A stretch of DNA of 15,973 nt, taken from positions 1-15,973 of the forward strand of contig DBCM01000072.1 in the NCBI GenBank assembly GCA_002293045.1, written 5' to 3'. Under the pieces are notes generated by a model. The model saw nothing but the letters and a program-made list of their open reading frames with translations, was not told the DNA's origin and did no database searches. Source of the stretch: Flavobacteriales bacterium UBA958. Lineage in GTDB: Bacteria; Bacteroidota; Bacteroidia; Flavobacteriales_D; Crocinitomicaceae. This document shows positions 6,967-14,353 of the stretch, one piece after another; position 1 is the stretch's first letter; each line of letters begins with the position of its first letter. The position numbers were made by a program, and so were the translations under genes.

Positions 6967-8979
6967 ATGTCAACATTAGACGCTAAAATACCGGAAGGAC
7001 CATTATCAGAAAAGTGGACCAACCATAAAAACCACATGAAATTAGTGGCGCCAAATAACCGGCCAAAAATCGATGTGATTGTTGTTGGAACAGGATTGGC
7101 GGGAGCCTCTGCCGCTGCTTCACTTGGTGAAATGGGCTACAATGTAAAGGCATTCTGCTTTCAAGATTCTCCACGAAGAGCGCACTCCATCGCCGCACAA
7201 GGGGGAATTAATGCCGCTAAAAACTACCAGAATGATGGCGATTCTGTGTATCGCTTGTTTTATGACACCATTAAAGGAGGCGACTACCGTGCGCGTGAAG
7301 CCAATGTGCACCGCTTAGCCGAGGTTTCTGGAAACATTATTGATCAATGCGTTGCCCAAGGTGTTCCGTTCGCTCGTGAATACGGAGGCTTATTGGATAA
7401 CCGTTCTTTTGGTGGGACCCAGGTTCAACGTACCTTTTATGCGGCGGGTCAAACCGGACAACAGCTTTTATTGGGTGCCTATTCTGCCTTATCTCGTCAA
7501 ATCGGTTTGGGTCGGGTAAAAATGTACCACCGTCACGAAATGTTAGATTTAGTGGTGGTTGACGGAAAAGCACGAGGAATTATCGCCAGAAACCTAGTAA
7601 CTGGAGAAATCGAACGACACAGCGCACACGCCGTGGTAATTGCCTCTGGAGGATACGGAAACGTTTATTTCCTATCAACCAACGCGATGGGAAGCAATGT
7701 ATCTGCTGCATGGAAGGTGCACAAGAGAGGGGCATATTTTGCCAATCCGTGTTTTGTTCAGATTCACCCTACCTGTATTCCAGTGCACGGAACCAACCAG
7801 TCTAAATTAACTTTAATGTCTGAGTCTTTAAGAAACTCCGGACGCATTTGGGTTCCAGCTAAAAAAGAAGACGCCGAAGCTATCCGAGAAGGCCGTTTAA
7901 AGCCAACTCAAATTGCAGAAGAAGACCGGGATTATTTCTTAGAGCGCAGATACCCAGCCTTTGGTAACTTAGTACCGCGTGACGTGGCATCAAGAGCAGC
8001 AAAGGAGCGCTGCGACGAAGGGTTTGGTATTGAAGCAAATGACACCAATGAGGGCGTTTATTTGGATTTCTCTTCTGAAATCAGAAGCAAGGGAAAACAA
8101 GCCGCCTATGCAAAAGGAGATCACAATCCGTCCGAAGAAACGATTCTTGCGATGGGTAAAAAATGGATCGAAGAAAAATACGGCAACTTGTTTAAGATGT
8201 ACGAGAAAATCACTGATGAGAATCCGTACGAAACACCGATGAAAATTTATCCAGCGGTTCACTACACCATGGGGGGAGTATGGGTTGATTATAACCTTCA
8301 AAGCACAATCCCTGGTTGTTTTGTTACTGGTGAAGCGAATTTCTCCGACCACGGAGCGAACCGTTTGGGCGCCTCCGCATTAATGCAAGGATTAGCCGAT
8401 GGATACTTTGTACTGCCATATACCCTTTCAAATTACTTGGCCGAGGATATTCGAACCGGATCCATTTCCACGGATGCGCCTGAATTCGAGGCCGCTGAAA
8501 AAGAAGTAACCGAACGAATCCAACTGTTCTTAAACAATAAGGGAACTAAATCCGTTGACTATTTCCACAAAAAATTAGGATTAATCATGTGGAATAAGGT
8601 AGGGATGGGACGCAGTGAAGCCGGTTTAAAGGAAGCGATAGAGGAAATCAAAGCCCTACGGGAATCCTTTTATGCGGATGTTTTTGTTCCTGGCGAGGCC
8701 AACGAAATGAATACTGAACTTGAAAAAGCATTACGCGTGGCCGATTTCATCGAATTAGGTCAGCTCATGGCTGTTGATGCCTTGAACCGTAATGAATCCT
8801 GTGGTGGGCATTTCCGCGAAGAATATCAAGATGCTGAAGGAGAAACCCTGCGCGATGATGACAACTTTAAAATGGTGGCTGCATGGGAATACCAAGGAGG
8901 TGATGCAAAACAAGCAACCTTACATAAAGAAGAATTAAAATACGAGTTCATTAAAATTGCAGCGAGAAACTACAAATAA
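6967..8979 (+). CDS. sdhA: Succinate dehydrogenase / fumarate reductase flavoprotein subunit
   Basis: The catalytic subunit that interconverts succinate and fumarate at a covalently bound FAD on the cytoplasmic face. The 670-residue protein has the dinucleotide fold VGTGLAGASAA at about 40-50 and His73 in RRAHSIAAQGG, the residue that bonds FAD. Active-site residues include His267 (QIHPT), Arg338 (VPRDVASRA, the proton-shuttle arginine) and His432 (VHYTMGG). The second FAD segment, GEANFSDHGANRLGAS, is at 455-470. The helical and C-terminal domains are complete. Its length and form fit the type-B flavoproteins of Bacteroidota. The first 35 residues precede the fold and lack a signal peptide. 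It lies 18 nt after sdhC and 11 nt before sdhB, so the three form one operon. No key residue is missing. Confidence 0.97.
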   Translation: MSTLDAKIPEGPLSEKWTNHKNHMKLVAPNNRPKIDVIVVGTGLAGASAAASLGEMGYNVKAFCFQDSPRRAHSIAAQGGINAAKNYQNDGDSVYRLFYDTIKGGDYRAREANVHRLAEVSGNIIDQCVAQGVPFAREYGGLLDNRSFGGTQVQRTFYAAGQTGQQLLLGAYSALSRQIGLGRVKMYHRHEMLDLVVVDGKARGIIARNLVTGEIERHSAHAVVIASGGYGNVYFLSTNAMGSNVSAAWKVHKRGAYFANPCFVQIHPTCIPVHGTNQSKLTLMSESLRNSGRIWVPAKKEDAEAIREGRLKPTQIAEEDRDYFLERRYPAFGNLVPRDVASRAAKERCDEGFGIEANDTNEGVYLDFSSEIRSKGKQAAYAKGDHNPSEETILAMGKKWIEEKYGNLFKMYEKITDENPYETPMKIYPAVHYTMGGVWVDYNLQSTIPGCFVTGEANFSDHGANRLGASALMQGLADGYFVLPYTLSNYLAEDIRTGSISTDAPEFEAAEKEVTERIQLFLNNKGTKSVDYFHKKLGLIMWNKVGMGRSEAGLKEAIEEIKALRESFYADVFVPGEANEMNTELEKALRVADFIELGQLMAVDALNRNESCGGHFREEYQDAEGETLRDDDNFKMVAAWEYQGGDAKQATLHKEELKYEFIKIAARNYK

Positions 8980-8990
8980 AGAAACGACTT

Positions 8991-9761
8991 ATGGCAACTA
9001 AATTTATCAATATTACCCTTAAAATTTGGCGTCAAAAGAATAGCCAAGCCAAAGGAAGCCTCGAAACGTATAAACTGGACCAGGTGTCTACAGATAGTTC
9101 GTTTTTGGAAATGCTTGACCAATTAAACGAGCAACTTATAAACAGCAACGAATCGCCGGTAGCTTTTGATCACGACTGTCGTGAAGGCATTTGTGGTATG
9201 TGTTCCCTGTATATTAATGGCCGCGCACACGGTCCAGATACAGGAACCACTACGTGTCAATTGCACATGCGTAAATTCAATGACGGAGATACTATTTACG
9301 TCGAGCCATGGAGGTCGAAAGCATTTCCCATTATTAAGGATTTGGTGGTAGATCGCTCCGCCTTTGACCGGATTCAACAAGCCGGCGGGTTTGTTTCCGT
9401 TAATACTTCCGGAAGAACCATGGATGCGAATGCCATTCCTATTCCTAAAAATGACGCGGACAGCGCGTTTGAAGCGGCGGCCTGCATCGGCTGTGGCGCG
9501 TGTGTTGCAGCGTGTAAAAACAGTTCTGCCATGCTCTTTGTGGGCGCTAAAGTATCCCAATACGCCTTATTACCACAGGGCAAAGTAGAGGGCCGTGAAC
9601 GCGTACTTAACATGGTGCGTCAAATGGATGAAGAAGGATTCGGGAATTGTACCAATACTGGCGCATGCGAAGTAGAGTGTCCGAAAGGAATTTCTATTGA
9701 AAACATCGCACGAATGAACCGAGAGTTAATTAAAGCTGCGGTCATTACCGAGAAAAAATAA
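8991..9761 (+). CDS. sdhB: Succinate dehydrogenase / fumarate reductase iron-sulfur subunit
   Basis: Carries electrons between the FAD of SdhA and the haems of SdhC through three clusters. In the 256-residue sequence the [2Fe-2S] ligands are Cys63, Cys68, Cys71 and Cys89 (HDCREGICGMCS ... TTTCQ). The C-terminal ferredoxin part holds CIGCGACVAAC at 165-175 and CTNTGACEVECP at 220-231, which together supply the [4Fe-4S] and [3Fe-4S] ligands. The cysteine count is complete. The insertion between the clusters and the lack of a fourth membrane subunit gene downstream match the type-B enzyme used with menaquinone. Last gene of the operon: a strong hairpin with a T run begins 17 nt after the stop. 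The antisense frames across it are shadows of the conserved coding. Confidence 0.97.
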   Translation: MATKFINITLKIWRQKNSQAKGSLETYKLDQVSTDSSFLEMLDQLNEQLINSNESPVAFDHDCREGICGMCSLYINGRAHGPDTGTTTCQLHMRKFNDGDTIYVEPWRSKAFPIIKDLVVDRSAFDRIQQAGGFVSVNTSGRTMDANAIPIPKNDADSAFEAAACIGCGACVAACKNSSAMLFVGAKVSQYALLPQGKVEGRERVLNMVRQMDEEGFGNCTNTGACEVECPKGISIENIARMNRELIKAAVITEKK

Positions 9762-9778
9762 AGCCGTTTTGGGCATAA

Positions 9779-9806
9779 AAAAAGGGAAGCGTTTGCTTCC
9801 CTTTTT
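9779..9806. terminator. Bidirectional intrinsic terminator between sdhB and the convergent unit
   Basis: AAAAAGGGAAGC (9779-9790), loop GTTT, GCTTCCCTTTTT (9795-9806): a perfect 12-bp stem with a T run on the right and, read from the other strand, a T run on the left. It sits between the stops of two convergent genes and can end transcription from both sides. Confidence 0.9.
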
Positions 9807-9825
9807 AGTTTTATAAAATCAGTTA

Positions 9826-10050
9826 TTATTTCAACTGTTTATGCTCTTCTTTGTACCATCCTGTGTTCTCAGAAGATTCAACAGGAACATTGGCCTTCTT
9901 ACTTAATTTGTTTTGAATGTTCATCCAATAACCAAAGCCAAAAAATCCAAGGACAATAAGTAGGTTATTGAAATAGTTCTGAATGAACTCAAAAAACCCA
10001 AACGCCCACTGAAATAAATCTCCGAGTTGATATACAAAATCTGTCCACAT
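9826..10050 (-). CDS. Small single-span membrane protein, DUF6341-like
   Basis: A 74-residue product. The N-terminal part (MWTDFVYQLGDLFQWAF...) is aromatic and amphipathic. One strong hydrophobic segment at about 27-43 (NNLLIVLGFFGFGYWM) is followed by a basic NKLSKK stretch and a polar tail, suggesting one membrane span with the charged tail in the cytoplasm. The layout and the FGYWM-type end of the span resemble the short Bacteroidota family DUF6341, whose members have been mislabelled as uracil phosphoribosyltransferase. No enzymatic motif is present, so that label should not be used. Assignment is by recall of the family pattern. It lies 43 nt downstream of rnc on the same strand, with a near match to the -7 box (TTTCTTTG, 10073-10066) in front, and ends at the shared terminator. 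Confidence 0.7.
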   Translation of the reverse strand: MWTDFVYQLGDLFQWAFGFFEFIQNYFNNLLIVLGFFGFGYWMNIQNKLSKKANVPVESSENTGWYKEEHKQLK

Positions 10051-10093
10051 ACGCGTAATTTTTTACAAAGAAACGAAAAAAAAAGAATTCTAA

Positions 10094-10813
10094 TTAAATT
10101 TCTCCGATTAATTCTAAGGTTTGCTTTGCTGCGATTTGCTCCGCTTGTTTTTTTGACCCAGCCTTCCCTCGGCCAAAATCCCGTCCATTAATTTGAATAG
10201 CGATTTCATATTCCCAAGCCCCGTGAATGTGTTGCTCATCGGTGACGACAAAGTCAATCTTCATGCGCTTTTTTTGGCACCAAATAATTAACCGGGATTT
10301 AAAATCAATTTCCTCTTCGAGGAGCTTGTTTAAATCTACAAACTTCCTAAGGACATGATTTTGCAAACTTTTTTTAGCGGCATCAAATCCCCCGTCTAAA
10401 TATATGGCGCCAATGATTGCCTCAAAGGCATTTCCTTCTAAGGCGGAGAGGTTTAAATTTCTGGATTGATTGTAATTCAAGACTCCCCGGATTTGCATTT
10501 TTTCACCTATAAATGCCAAGGTTTTTCTATTTACCACCTTGGATTTTAGTTTCGTCAAATACCCTTCGTCGTTCCCAGGAAACTTCTTAAACAAATACTC
10601 CGCAACCACCGCATCAAGGATGGCGTCGCCCAAAAACTCTAAGCGTTCATTGGATTCTATGTCTTCTTTAATATCGCCGGAACGATGTGAAATGGCCAGT
10701 TTAAAATGAGTTAAAGAGGTAGGCCTATATCCGAAATGATTAATTATAAATTTGATTAGAAGGAGCTCTTCTGCAGACTTTTTAGTGGTAAGAAATCCGA
10801 GTTTTACGGCCAA
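10094..10813 (-). CDS. rnc: Ribonuclease III
   Basis: A double-strand-specific endoribonuclease for rRNA precursors and structured RNAs. The 239-residue protein has the catalytic domain (about 20-160) with the signature NERLEFLGDAILD at 55-67, giving Glu59 and Asp63, and GNAFEAIIGAIYLDGG at 127-142 with Glu131. A double-stranded RNA-binding domain (about 170-239) ends with the GKAGSKKQAEQIAAKQTLE helix. Compared with the E. coli enzyme, the position of Asp114 is Asn128 here. The only suitable start is TTG at 10813, directly abutting the fabF stop (TAATTG); no ATG or GTG occurs before the conserved core. The abutting junction points to translation coupled to fabF. acpP-fabF-rnc is a common arrangement in Bacteroidota. 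Family certain; start probable. Confidence 0.95.
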   Translation of the reverse strand: MAVKLGFLTTKKSAEELLLIKFIINHFGYRPTSLTHFKLAISHRSGDIKEDIESNERLEFLGDAILDAVVAEYLFKKFPGNDEGYLTKLKSKVVNRKTLAFIGEKMQIRGVLNYNQSRNLNLSALEGNAFEAIIGAIYLDGGFDAAKKSLQNHVLRKFVDLNKLLEEEIDFKSRLIIWCQKKRMKIDFVVTDEQHIHGAWEYEIAIQINGRDFGRGKAGSKKQAEQIAAKQTLELIGEI

Positions 10814-12067
10814 TTATCCAACAAATTTCTTGACAACCACACTCGTATTGTGCCCACCAAACCCGAACGTATTAGATAGTGCATAGTTCACTGTACGTTG
10901 CTGTGGGGCATTGAAGGTAAAGTTCAATTTAGGATCGATTTCCGGATCATCTGTAAAATGATTGATCGTAGGCGGGACCATGTCGTTTTTCACCGCTAAT
11001 ACACACGCAATGGCTTCTATCGCTCCTGCCGCCCCTAACAGGTGACCGGTCATGGATTTAGTAGAAGAAATGTTTAAATCGTAGGCATGTTCTCCAAATA
11101 CGGCCTGAATCGCCTTTACTTCAGCGATGTCTCCTAAGGGGGTAGAGGTGCCGTGCACGTTAATATAGTCTACTTGATTTGGACTAATCTCTGCGTCTTC
11201 CAACGCCGCTATCATGGTATTCCGAGCGCCTATTCCGTCTGGATGGGGAGCAGTCATGTGATACGCATCACCAGACATCCCTCCGCCCACTACTTCGGCG
11301 TAAATTGTTGCGCCTCGCTTAACGGCATGCTCATATTCCTCAAGAATCAATGCTCCGGCTCCTTCACCCAACACGAAGCCATCTCGGTCAACGTCGAAAG
11401 GCCGTGAAGCAGACTCTGGATTGTCGTTTCTTGTAGACAGTGCTTTCAGGGCATTAAAGCCTCCCATGCCCATTTCATTGACGGCGGCTTCTGAACCTCC
11501 CGTAATGATGGCATCTGCCTTACCCAACCGAATTAAATTAAAGGCATCTATAATCGCATTCGTAGCCGAGGCACAAGCCGATACGGTTACGTAATTTGGA
11601 CCACGAAATCCATACTTAATTGAAATCTGACCTGCAGCAATGTCTGCAATCATTTTTGGAATAAAAAATGGGTTGAACCGTGGCGTTCCGTCACCTTCAA
11701 AAAAGGCTTTGGCTTCTTCTTGGAAAGTTTTTAACCCACCAACGCCCGAACCCCAAACGACGCCAATGCGGTCGATGTTTGGATTGGACTCCATGAGTCC
11801 AGAACCGTCTACGGCCTCCATGGCAGAAACCATGGCATATTGGGTAAACTGGTCCATTTTACGGGCCTCTTTCTTGTCAAGAAACTGCTCCACATCAAAC
11901 CCCTTTACCTCACAGGCAAATTGAGTTTTAAACAAGGAAGCATCAAATTGTTGAATGGGCGCTGCCCCGCTTTTTCCAGCAAGCAAATTGTTCCAATATT
12001 CTGAAACCGTATTGCCTATCGGCGTGAGCGCACCAAGTCCAGTTACAACTACTCGCTTTAATTGCAT
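10814..12067 (-). CDS. fabF: Beta-ketoacyl-ACP synthase II
   Basis: A condensing enzyme that elongates acyl-ACP with malonyl-ACP in type II fatty-acid synthesis. The 417-residue length is standard. The thiolase-fold catalytic triad is visible as Cys165 (TVSACASATNAI), His305 (NVHGTSTPLGD) and His342 (SMTGHLLGAAGAIEA), with the supporting Lys337 just before it. The glycine-rich C-terminus, SNTFGFGGHNTSVVV, is the usual FabF ending. The Cys-His-His triad separates it from the FabH type, and the single synthase domain from polyketide synthases. It begins 36 nt after the stop of acpP, its carrier-protein partner, and its stop abuts the TTG of rnc. All active-site residues are intact, so activity is expected. 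Confidence 0.97.
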   Translation of the reverse strand: MQLKRVVVTGLGALTPIGNTVSEYWNNLLAGKSGAAPIQQFDASLFKTQFACEVKGFDVEQFLDKKEARKMDQFTQYAMVSAMEAVDGSGLMESNPNIDRIGVVWGSGVGGLKTFQEEAKAFFEGDGTPRFNPFFIPKMIADIAAGQISIKYGFRGPNYVTVSACASATNAIIDAFNLIRLGKADAIITGGSEAAVNEMGMGGFNALKALSTRNDNPESASRPFDVDRDGFVLGEGAGALILEEYEHAVKRGATIYAEVVGGGMSGDAYHMTAPHPDGIGARNTMIAALEDAEISPNQVDYINVHGTSTPLGDIAEVKAIQAVFGEHAYDLNISSTKSMTGHLLGAAGAIEAIACVLAVKNDMVPPTINHFTDDPEIDPKLNFTFNAPQQRTVNYALSNTFGFGGHNTSVVVKKFVG

Positions 12068-12103
12068 GCTGTAATCCTTAAAAGGTTGGAAGGTTTTGTT
12101 TTA

Positions 12104-12340
12104 TTACTTCGCGTTGCTTTCAATGTATGAAACCGCATCTCCAACTGTTTGGATGGTTTCTGCTTGGTCATCTGGAATAGAAATACCAAATTGTTTTTCA
12201 AATTCCATGATTAATTCTACTGTATCCAAAGAGTCAGCACCTAAGTCGTTGGTGAAGCTTGCTCCATCCGTTACTTCAGATTCTTCAACATTTAATTTGT
12301 CTACAATGATTGCAATCACTTTACTTCTGATATCAGACAT
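12104..12340 (-). CDS. acpP: Acyl carrier protein
   Basis: A small acidic four-helix protein that carries growing acyl chains on a 4'-phosphopantetheine arm. The 78-residue sequence has the modification site LGADSLDTVELIMEFE, with Ser37 as the attachment serine, and the typical acidic composition. It is the first gene of acpP-fabF-rnc and diverges from purN; a -7 box lies 57 nt upstream, the longest leader in the window. Its high expected expression fits a dedicated promoter. Start ATG at 12340 gives the canonical MSDI N-terminus. Confidence 0.97.
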   Translation of the reverse strand: MSDIRSKVIAIIVDKLNVEESEVTDGASFTNDLGADSLDTVELIMEFEKQFGISIPDDQAETIQTVGDAVSYIESNAK

Positions 12341-12397
12341 CTTTTTAGTTTTTTAATGGTTTTAAGCTTGCAAAGAAAAAAACAAACTCGTAATTAT

Positions 12398-12405
12398 CAA
12401 AATTA
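12398..12405 (-). promoter_or_regulatory. Predicted -7 box for acpP-fabF-rnc
   Basis: Minus-strand TAATTTTG, an exact TAnnTTTG match, with a TTG at 12423-12421 about 15 nt upstream that could serve as the -33 element. The leader to the acpP ATG is about 50 nt, longer than elsewhere in the window. Confidence 0.6.
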
Positions 12406-12464
12406 TTCCTGATTATTTATCAACGAAATTCATACTGATAACTCTAAAAACGGCCTTCTTTCCT

Positions 12465-12472
12465 TATTTTTG
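12465..12472 (+). promoter_or_regulatory. Predicted -7 box for purN, possibly leaderless
   Basis: TATTTTTG matches TAnnTTTG and ends 3 nt before the purN ATG at 12476, the same geometry as at ispD. The mRNA would start at or next to the start codon. No good -33 TTG is seen. Confidence 0.55.
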
Positions 12473-12475
12473 CAC

Positions 12476-13051
12476 ATGAAACGGCCCTTCAATCTTGTGC
12501 TATTTATCTCTGGAACCGGCTCTAATGCTAGAAATATCGTAACTTATTTCGCTAAGCACGAACACATTGCCGTACTTGGGATTATTAGCAGTAAAGAAAA
12601 TCCCGCAATCCAGGAATATTGTGTTGATAATCAATTGTTTTACGCGAAATGTACACCTTGGGATGAACACGAAGCACTTCGTCTGCTAACGCATCATGCA
12701 TGTGACCTGATTGTCTTGGCGGGATTCTTGAGGAAAATAAGCGCTGTTTTACTTTCACAATACCCTAATCGCATTATAAACATACACCCCTCCCTACTTC
12801 CTAGATTCGGTGGTGCGGGAATGTATGGTCGACGGGTTCACGAGGCGGTTTATGCATCGCAAGCAACAGAAACTGGGATTACGATTCACTTGGTTAATGA
12901 ACACTATGATGAAGGCAGAATACTCGAACAACAGCGATGTCAAATAACTCCATCAGACCGCATTGAAACTATTGAGGAGAAGGTTCATGAATTAGAATAT
13001 CAATGCTTTCCCCCCGCGATCGAACGTTATTGTTTATCCCTGCAGGGCTGA
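12476..13051 (+). CDS. purN: Phosphoribosylglycinamide formyltransferase (folate-dependent)
   Basis: Transfers a formyl group from 10-formyltetrahydrofolate to GAR in purine synthesis. The 191-residue protein begins with the phosphate-binding ISGTGSNARNI at 11-21. The catalytic Asn102 and His104 are in INIHPSLLP and Asp145 in NEHYDEGRI, completing the Asn-His-Asp set. LAGFLRKIS at 81-89 is the folate-site segment. A TTG at 12470 is in frame, but the ATG at 12476 is preferred because the -7 box covers the upstream part. It diverges from acpP, a pairing often seen in Bacteroidota. Its 3' end overlaps the convergent kynU gene by 18 nt. Family certain. Confidence 0.95.
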   Translation: MKRPFNLVLFISGTGSNARNIVTYFAKHEHIAVLGIISSKENPAIQEYCVDNQLFYAKCTPWDEHEALRLLTHHACDLIVLAGFLRKISAVLLSQYPNRIINIHPSLLPRFGGAGMYGRRVHEAVYASQATETGITIHLVNEHYDEGRILEQQRCQITPSDRIETIEEKVHELEYQCFPPAIERYCLSLQG

Positions 13052-14311
13052 CTTTAAGTGCTGGCCAAACCAGTAACAATCTTCAAAACTATTGTACAGG
13101 GGTGCCGGGGCAACTCGAATCACATTCGGCTCTCTCCAATCCGCCGTTACACCGCGTACACTCAGCGCATCAAACAGTTCTTTTCCTTTTCCTGTGGCTT
13201 TGATTGAAAGTTGCGCTCCCCGTTTTCTTGGGTCGGCGGGAGTAATCACCTCGAACTGTTCTGTGCCCGGACTATTCGAAGATATGTCTTGAACCACAAA
13301 AGATAGGTAATGGGTTAGAAGGTCTCTTTTCTGACCAATACGTTCCATGCCTGCAACTTCAAACAATTCAAGGGACGCCAAATGAACCGCCATTCCTAAT
13401 ACAGGTGCGTTACTCAATTGCCACCCCTCTGCTCCCGGTATTGGATTAAACCCCGGTTCCATCGCAAATCGTGTTTCTTTGGTATGACCCCACCAACCGG
13501 CAAGGCGCGGAAGATCTCTGCGATGTGCGTGGCGTTCATGAACAAAAAAACCAGAAACTCCACCCGGTGAAGAATTTAAATATTTGTAACCACACCAAGC
13601 GGCAAAGTCAGGACCCCACTCATGTAGGCTCAAAGTTACATTGCCCGCGGCATGTGCTAAATCAAACCCTACCTTCGCTCCCACGGCGTGTGCTTTTTGG
13701 GTAATGGTTTGCAAATCAAAGTATTGTCCGGTGTAGTAGTTGACCCCTCCCCACATTACCAATGCTAACGTTTCGCCGAGTTCTGCAATGCGCTGATAAA
13801 TATCTTCTTCATGTATGAGCTCTTCACCTGGTCGCGGCGTAACCCAAACCAAATCACTGGGTGGCAAGCCATGGAATTGCAGTTGCGACTCAAGGGCGTA
13901 TTGATCGCTTGGAAACGCCTTTGCCTCACAGAGTATTTTTGTTCGCTTGCCCTCAGGAGCATAAAACGAAGCCATAAGCAGGTGTAAGTTCGTGGTTAAG
14001 CTATGTGTGGTACACACCTCAATTGGTTTTGCGCCTACGATTGCCGCCACCTTTTCTGTGAGTAATTCATGATATGAATACCAGGGGCGCCGGCCTTCAA
14101 AATGTCCTTCCACACCCAATGTCCCCCAATCCTCAAGTTCTTCCATGAGGTACTGCTTCGCTTTTTTAGGCTGCAACCCCAATGAGTTTCCCGTGAAATA
14201 CACCGGATGTTCTTTTCCAAAGGTTGGTATGATAAATTCGTTTCTAAAGGTTCTCAATGGATCGTTATTATCCATTTCTTTTGCAAATTCTATGGAGTTT
14301 TCAAAGTGCAT
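13034..14311 (-). CDS. kynU: Kynureninase
   Basis: A PLP-dependent enzyme that cleaves kynurenine or 3-hydroxykynurenine to anthranilate or 3-hydroxyanthranilate plus alanine. With the start at ATG 14311 it has 425 residues, normal for the family. Landmarks: VYFTGNSLGLQP at 37-48, the FPSDQYAL cofactor segment at 133-140, Asp217 in GFDLAHAAGN, Lys243 in WCGYKYLNSSPGG (the Schiff-base lysine), GWWGH at 272-276 and NVIRVAPAPLYNSFED near the end. A frame extension to 14377 would run into hemL on the other strand and past a -7 box, so I reject it. No other kynurenine-pathway gene is in the window; whether this serves catabolism or NAD synthesis cannot be told. It diverges from hemL and converges on purN. 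Confidence 0.95.
   Translation of the reverse strand: MHFENSIEFAKEMDNNDPLRTFRNEFIIPTFGKEHPVYFTGNSLGLQPKKAKQYLMEELEDWGTLGVEGHFEGRRPWYSYHELLTEKVAAIVGAKPIEVCTTHSLTTNLHLLMASFYAPEGKRTKILCEAKAFPSDQYALESQLQFHGLPPSDLVWVTPRPGEELIHEEDIYQRIAELGETLALVMWGGVNYYTGQYFDLQTITQKAHAVGAKVGFDLAHAAGNVTLSLHEWGPDFAAWCGYKYLNSSPGGVSGFFVHERHAHRRDLPRLAGWWGHTKETRFAMEPGFNPIPGAEGWQLSNAPVLGMAVHLASLELFEVAGMERIGQKRDLLTHYLSFVVQDISSNSPGTEQFEVITPADPRKRGAQLSIKATGKGKELFDALSVRGVTADWREPNVIRVAPAPLYNSFEDCYWFGQHLKSALQG
13038..13047. repeat. 10-bp palindrome inside overlapping purN/kynU ends
   Basis: CCCTGCAGGG is a perfect palindrome lying in the 18-nt overlap of the two convergent genes. Because it reads the same on both strands in matching phase, both proteins end in Leu-Gln-Gly. 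There is no T run after it, so it is not a typical intrinsic terminator. Confidence 0.75.
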
Positions 14312-14326
14312 CCGATTCGATTTTCG

Positions 14327-14334
14327 TAATTTTG
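14327..14334 (+). promoter_or_regulatory. Predicted -7 box for hemL
   Basis: TAATTTTG, an exact TAnnTTTG match, 19 nt before the hemL ATG. The leader contains AAGATAAGGA, a weak purine-rich stretch. No clear -33 TTG is seen; the -33 region would fall in the 5' end of kynU. Confidence 0.6.
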
Positions 14335-14338
14335 TATG

Positions 14339-14346
14339 CAAAGATA
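14339..14346 (-). promoter_or_regulatory. Predicted -7 box for kynU
   Basis: Minus-strand TATCTTTG, an exact TAnnTTTG match, 27 nt before the kynU ATG. A TTG at 14367-14365, spaced 18 nt, could be its -33 element and lies inside the first codons of hemL. It faces the hemL box across only 4 nt. Confidence 0.55.
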
Positions 14347-14353
14347 AGGAACA

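Noticed and set aside
7990..8352. A 120-codon open frame antisense to sdhA
   Set aside because: Shadow of the flavoprotein gene; no start context, promoter box or family resemblance.
9123..9560. A 145-codon open frame antisense to sdhB
   Set aside because: It lies wholly within the strongly conserved sdhB coding region, has no recognisable motif, and its sequence is explained by the iron-sulfur protein's codons on the other strand.
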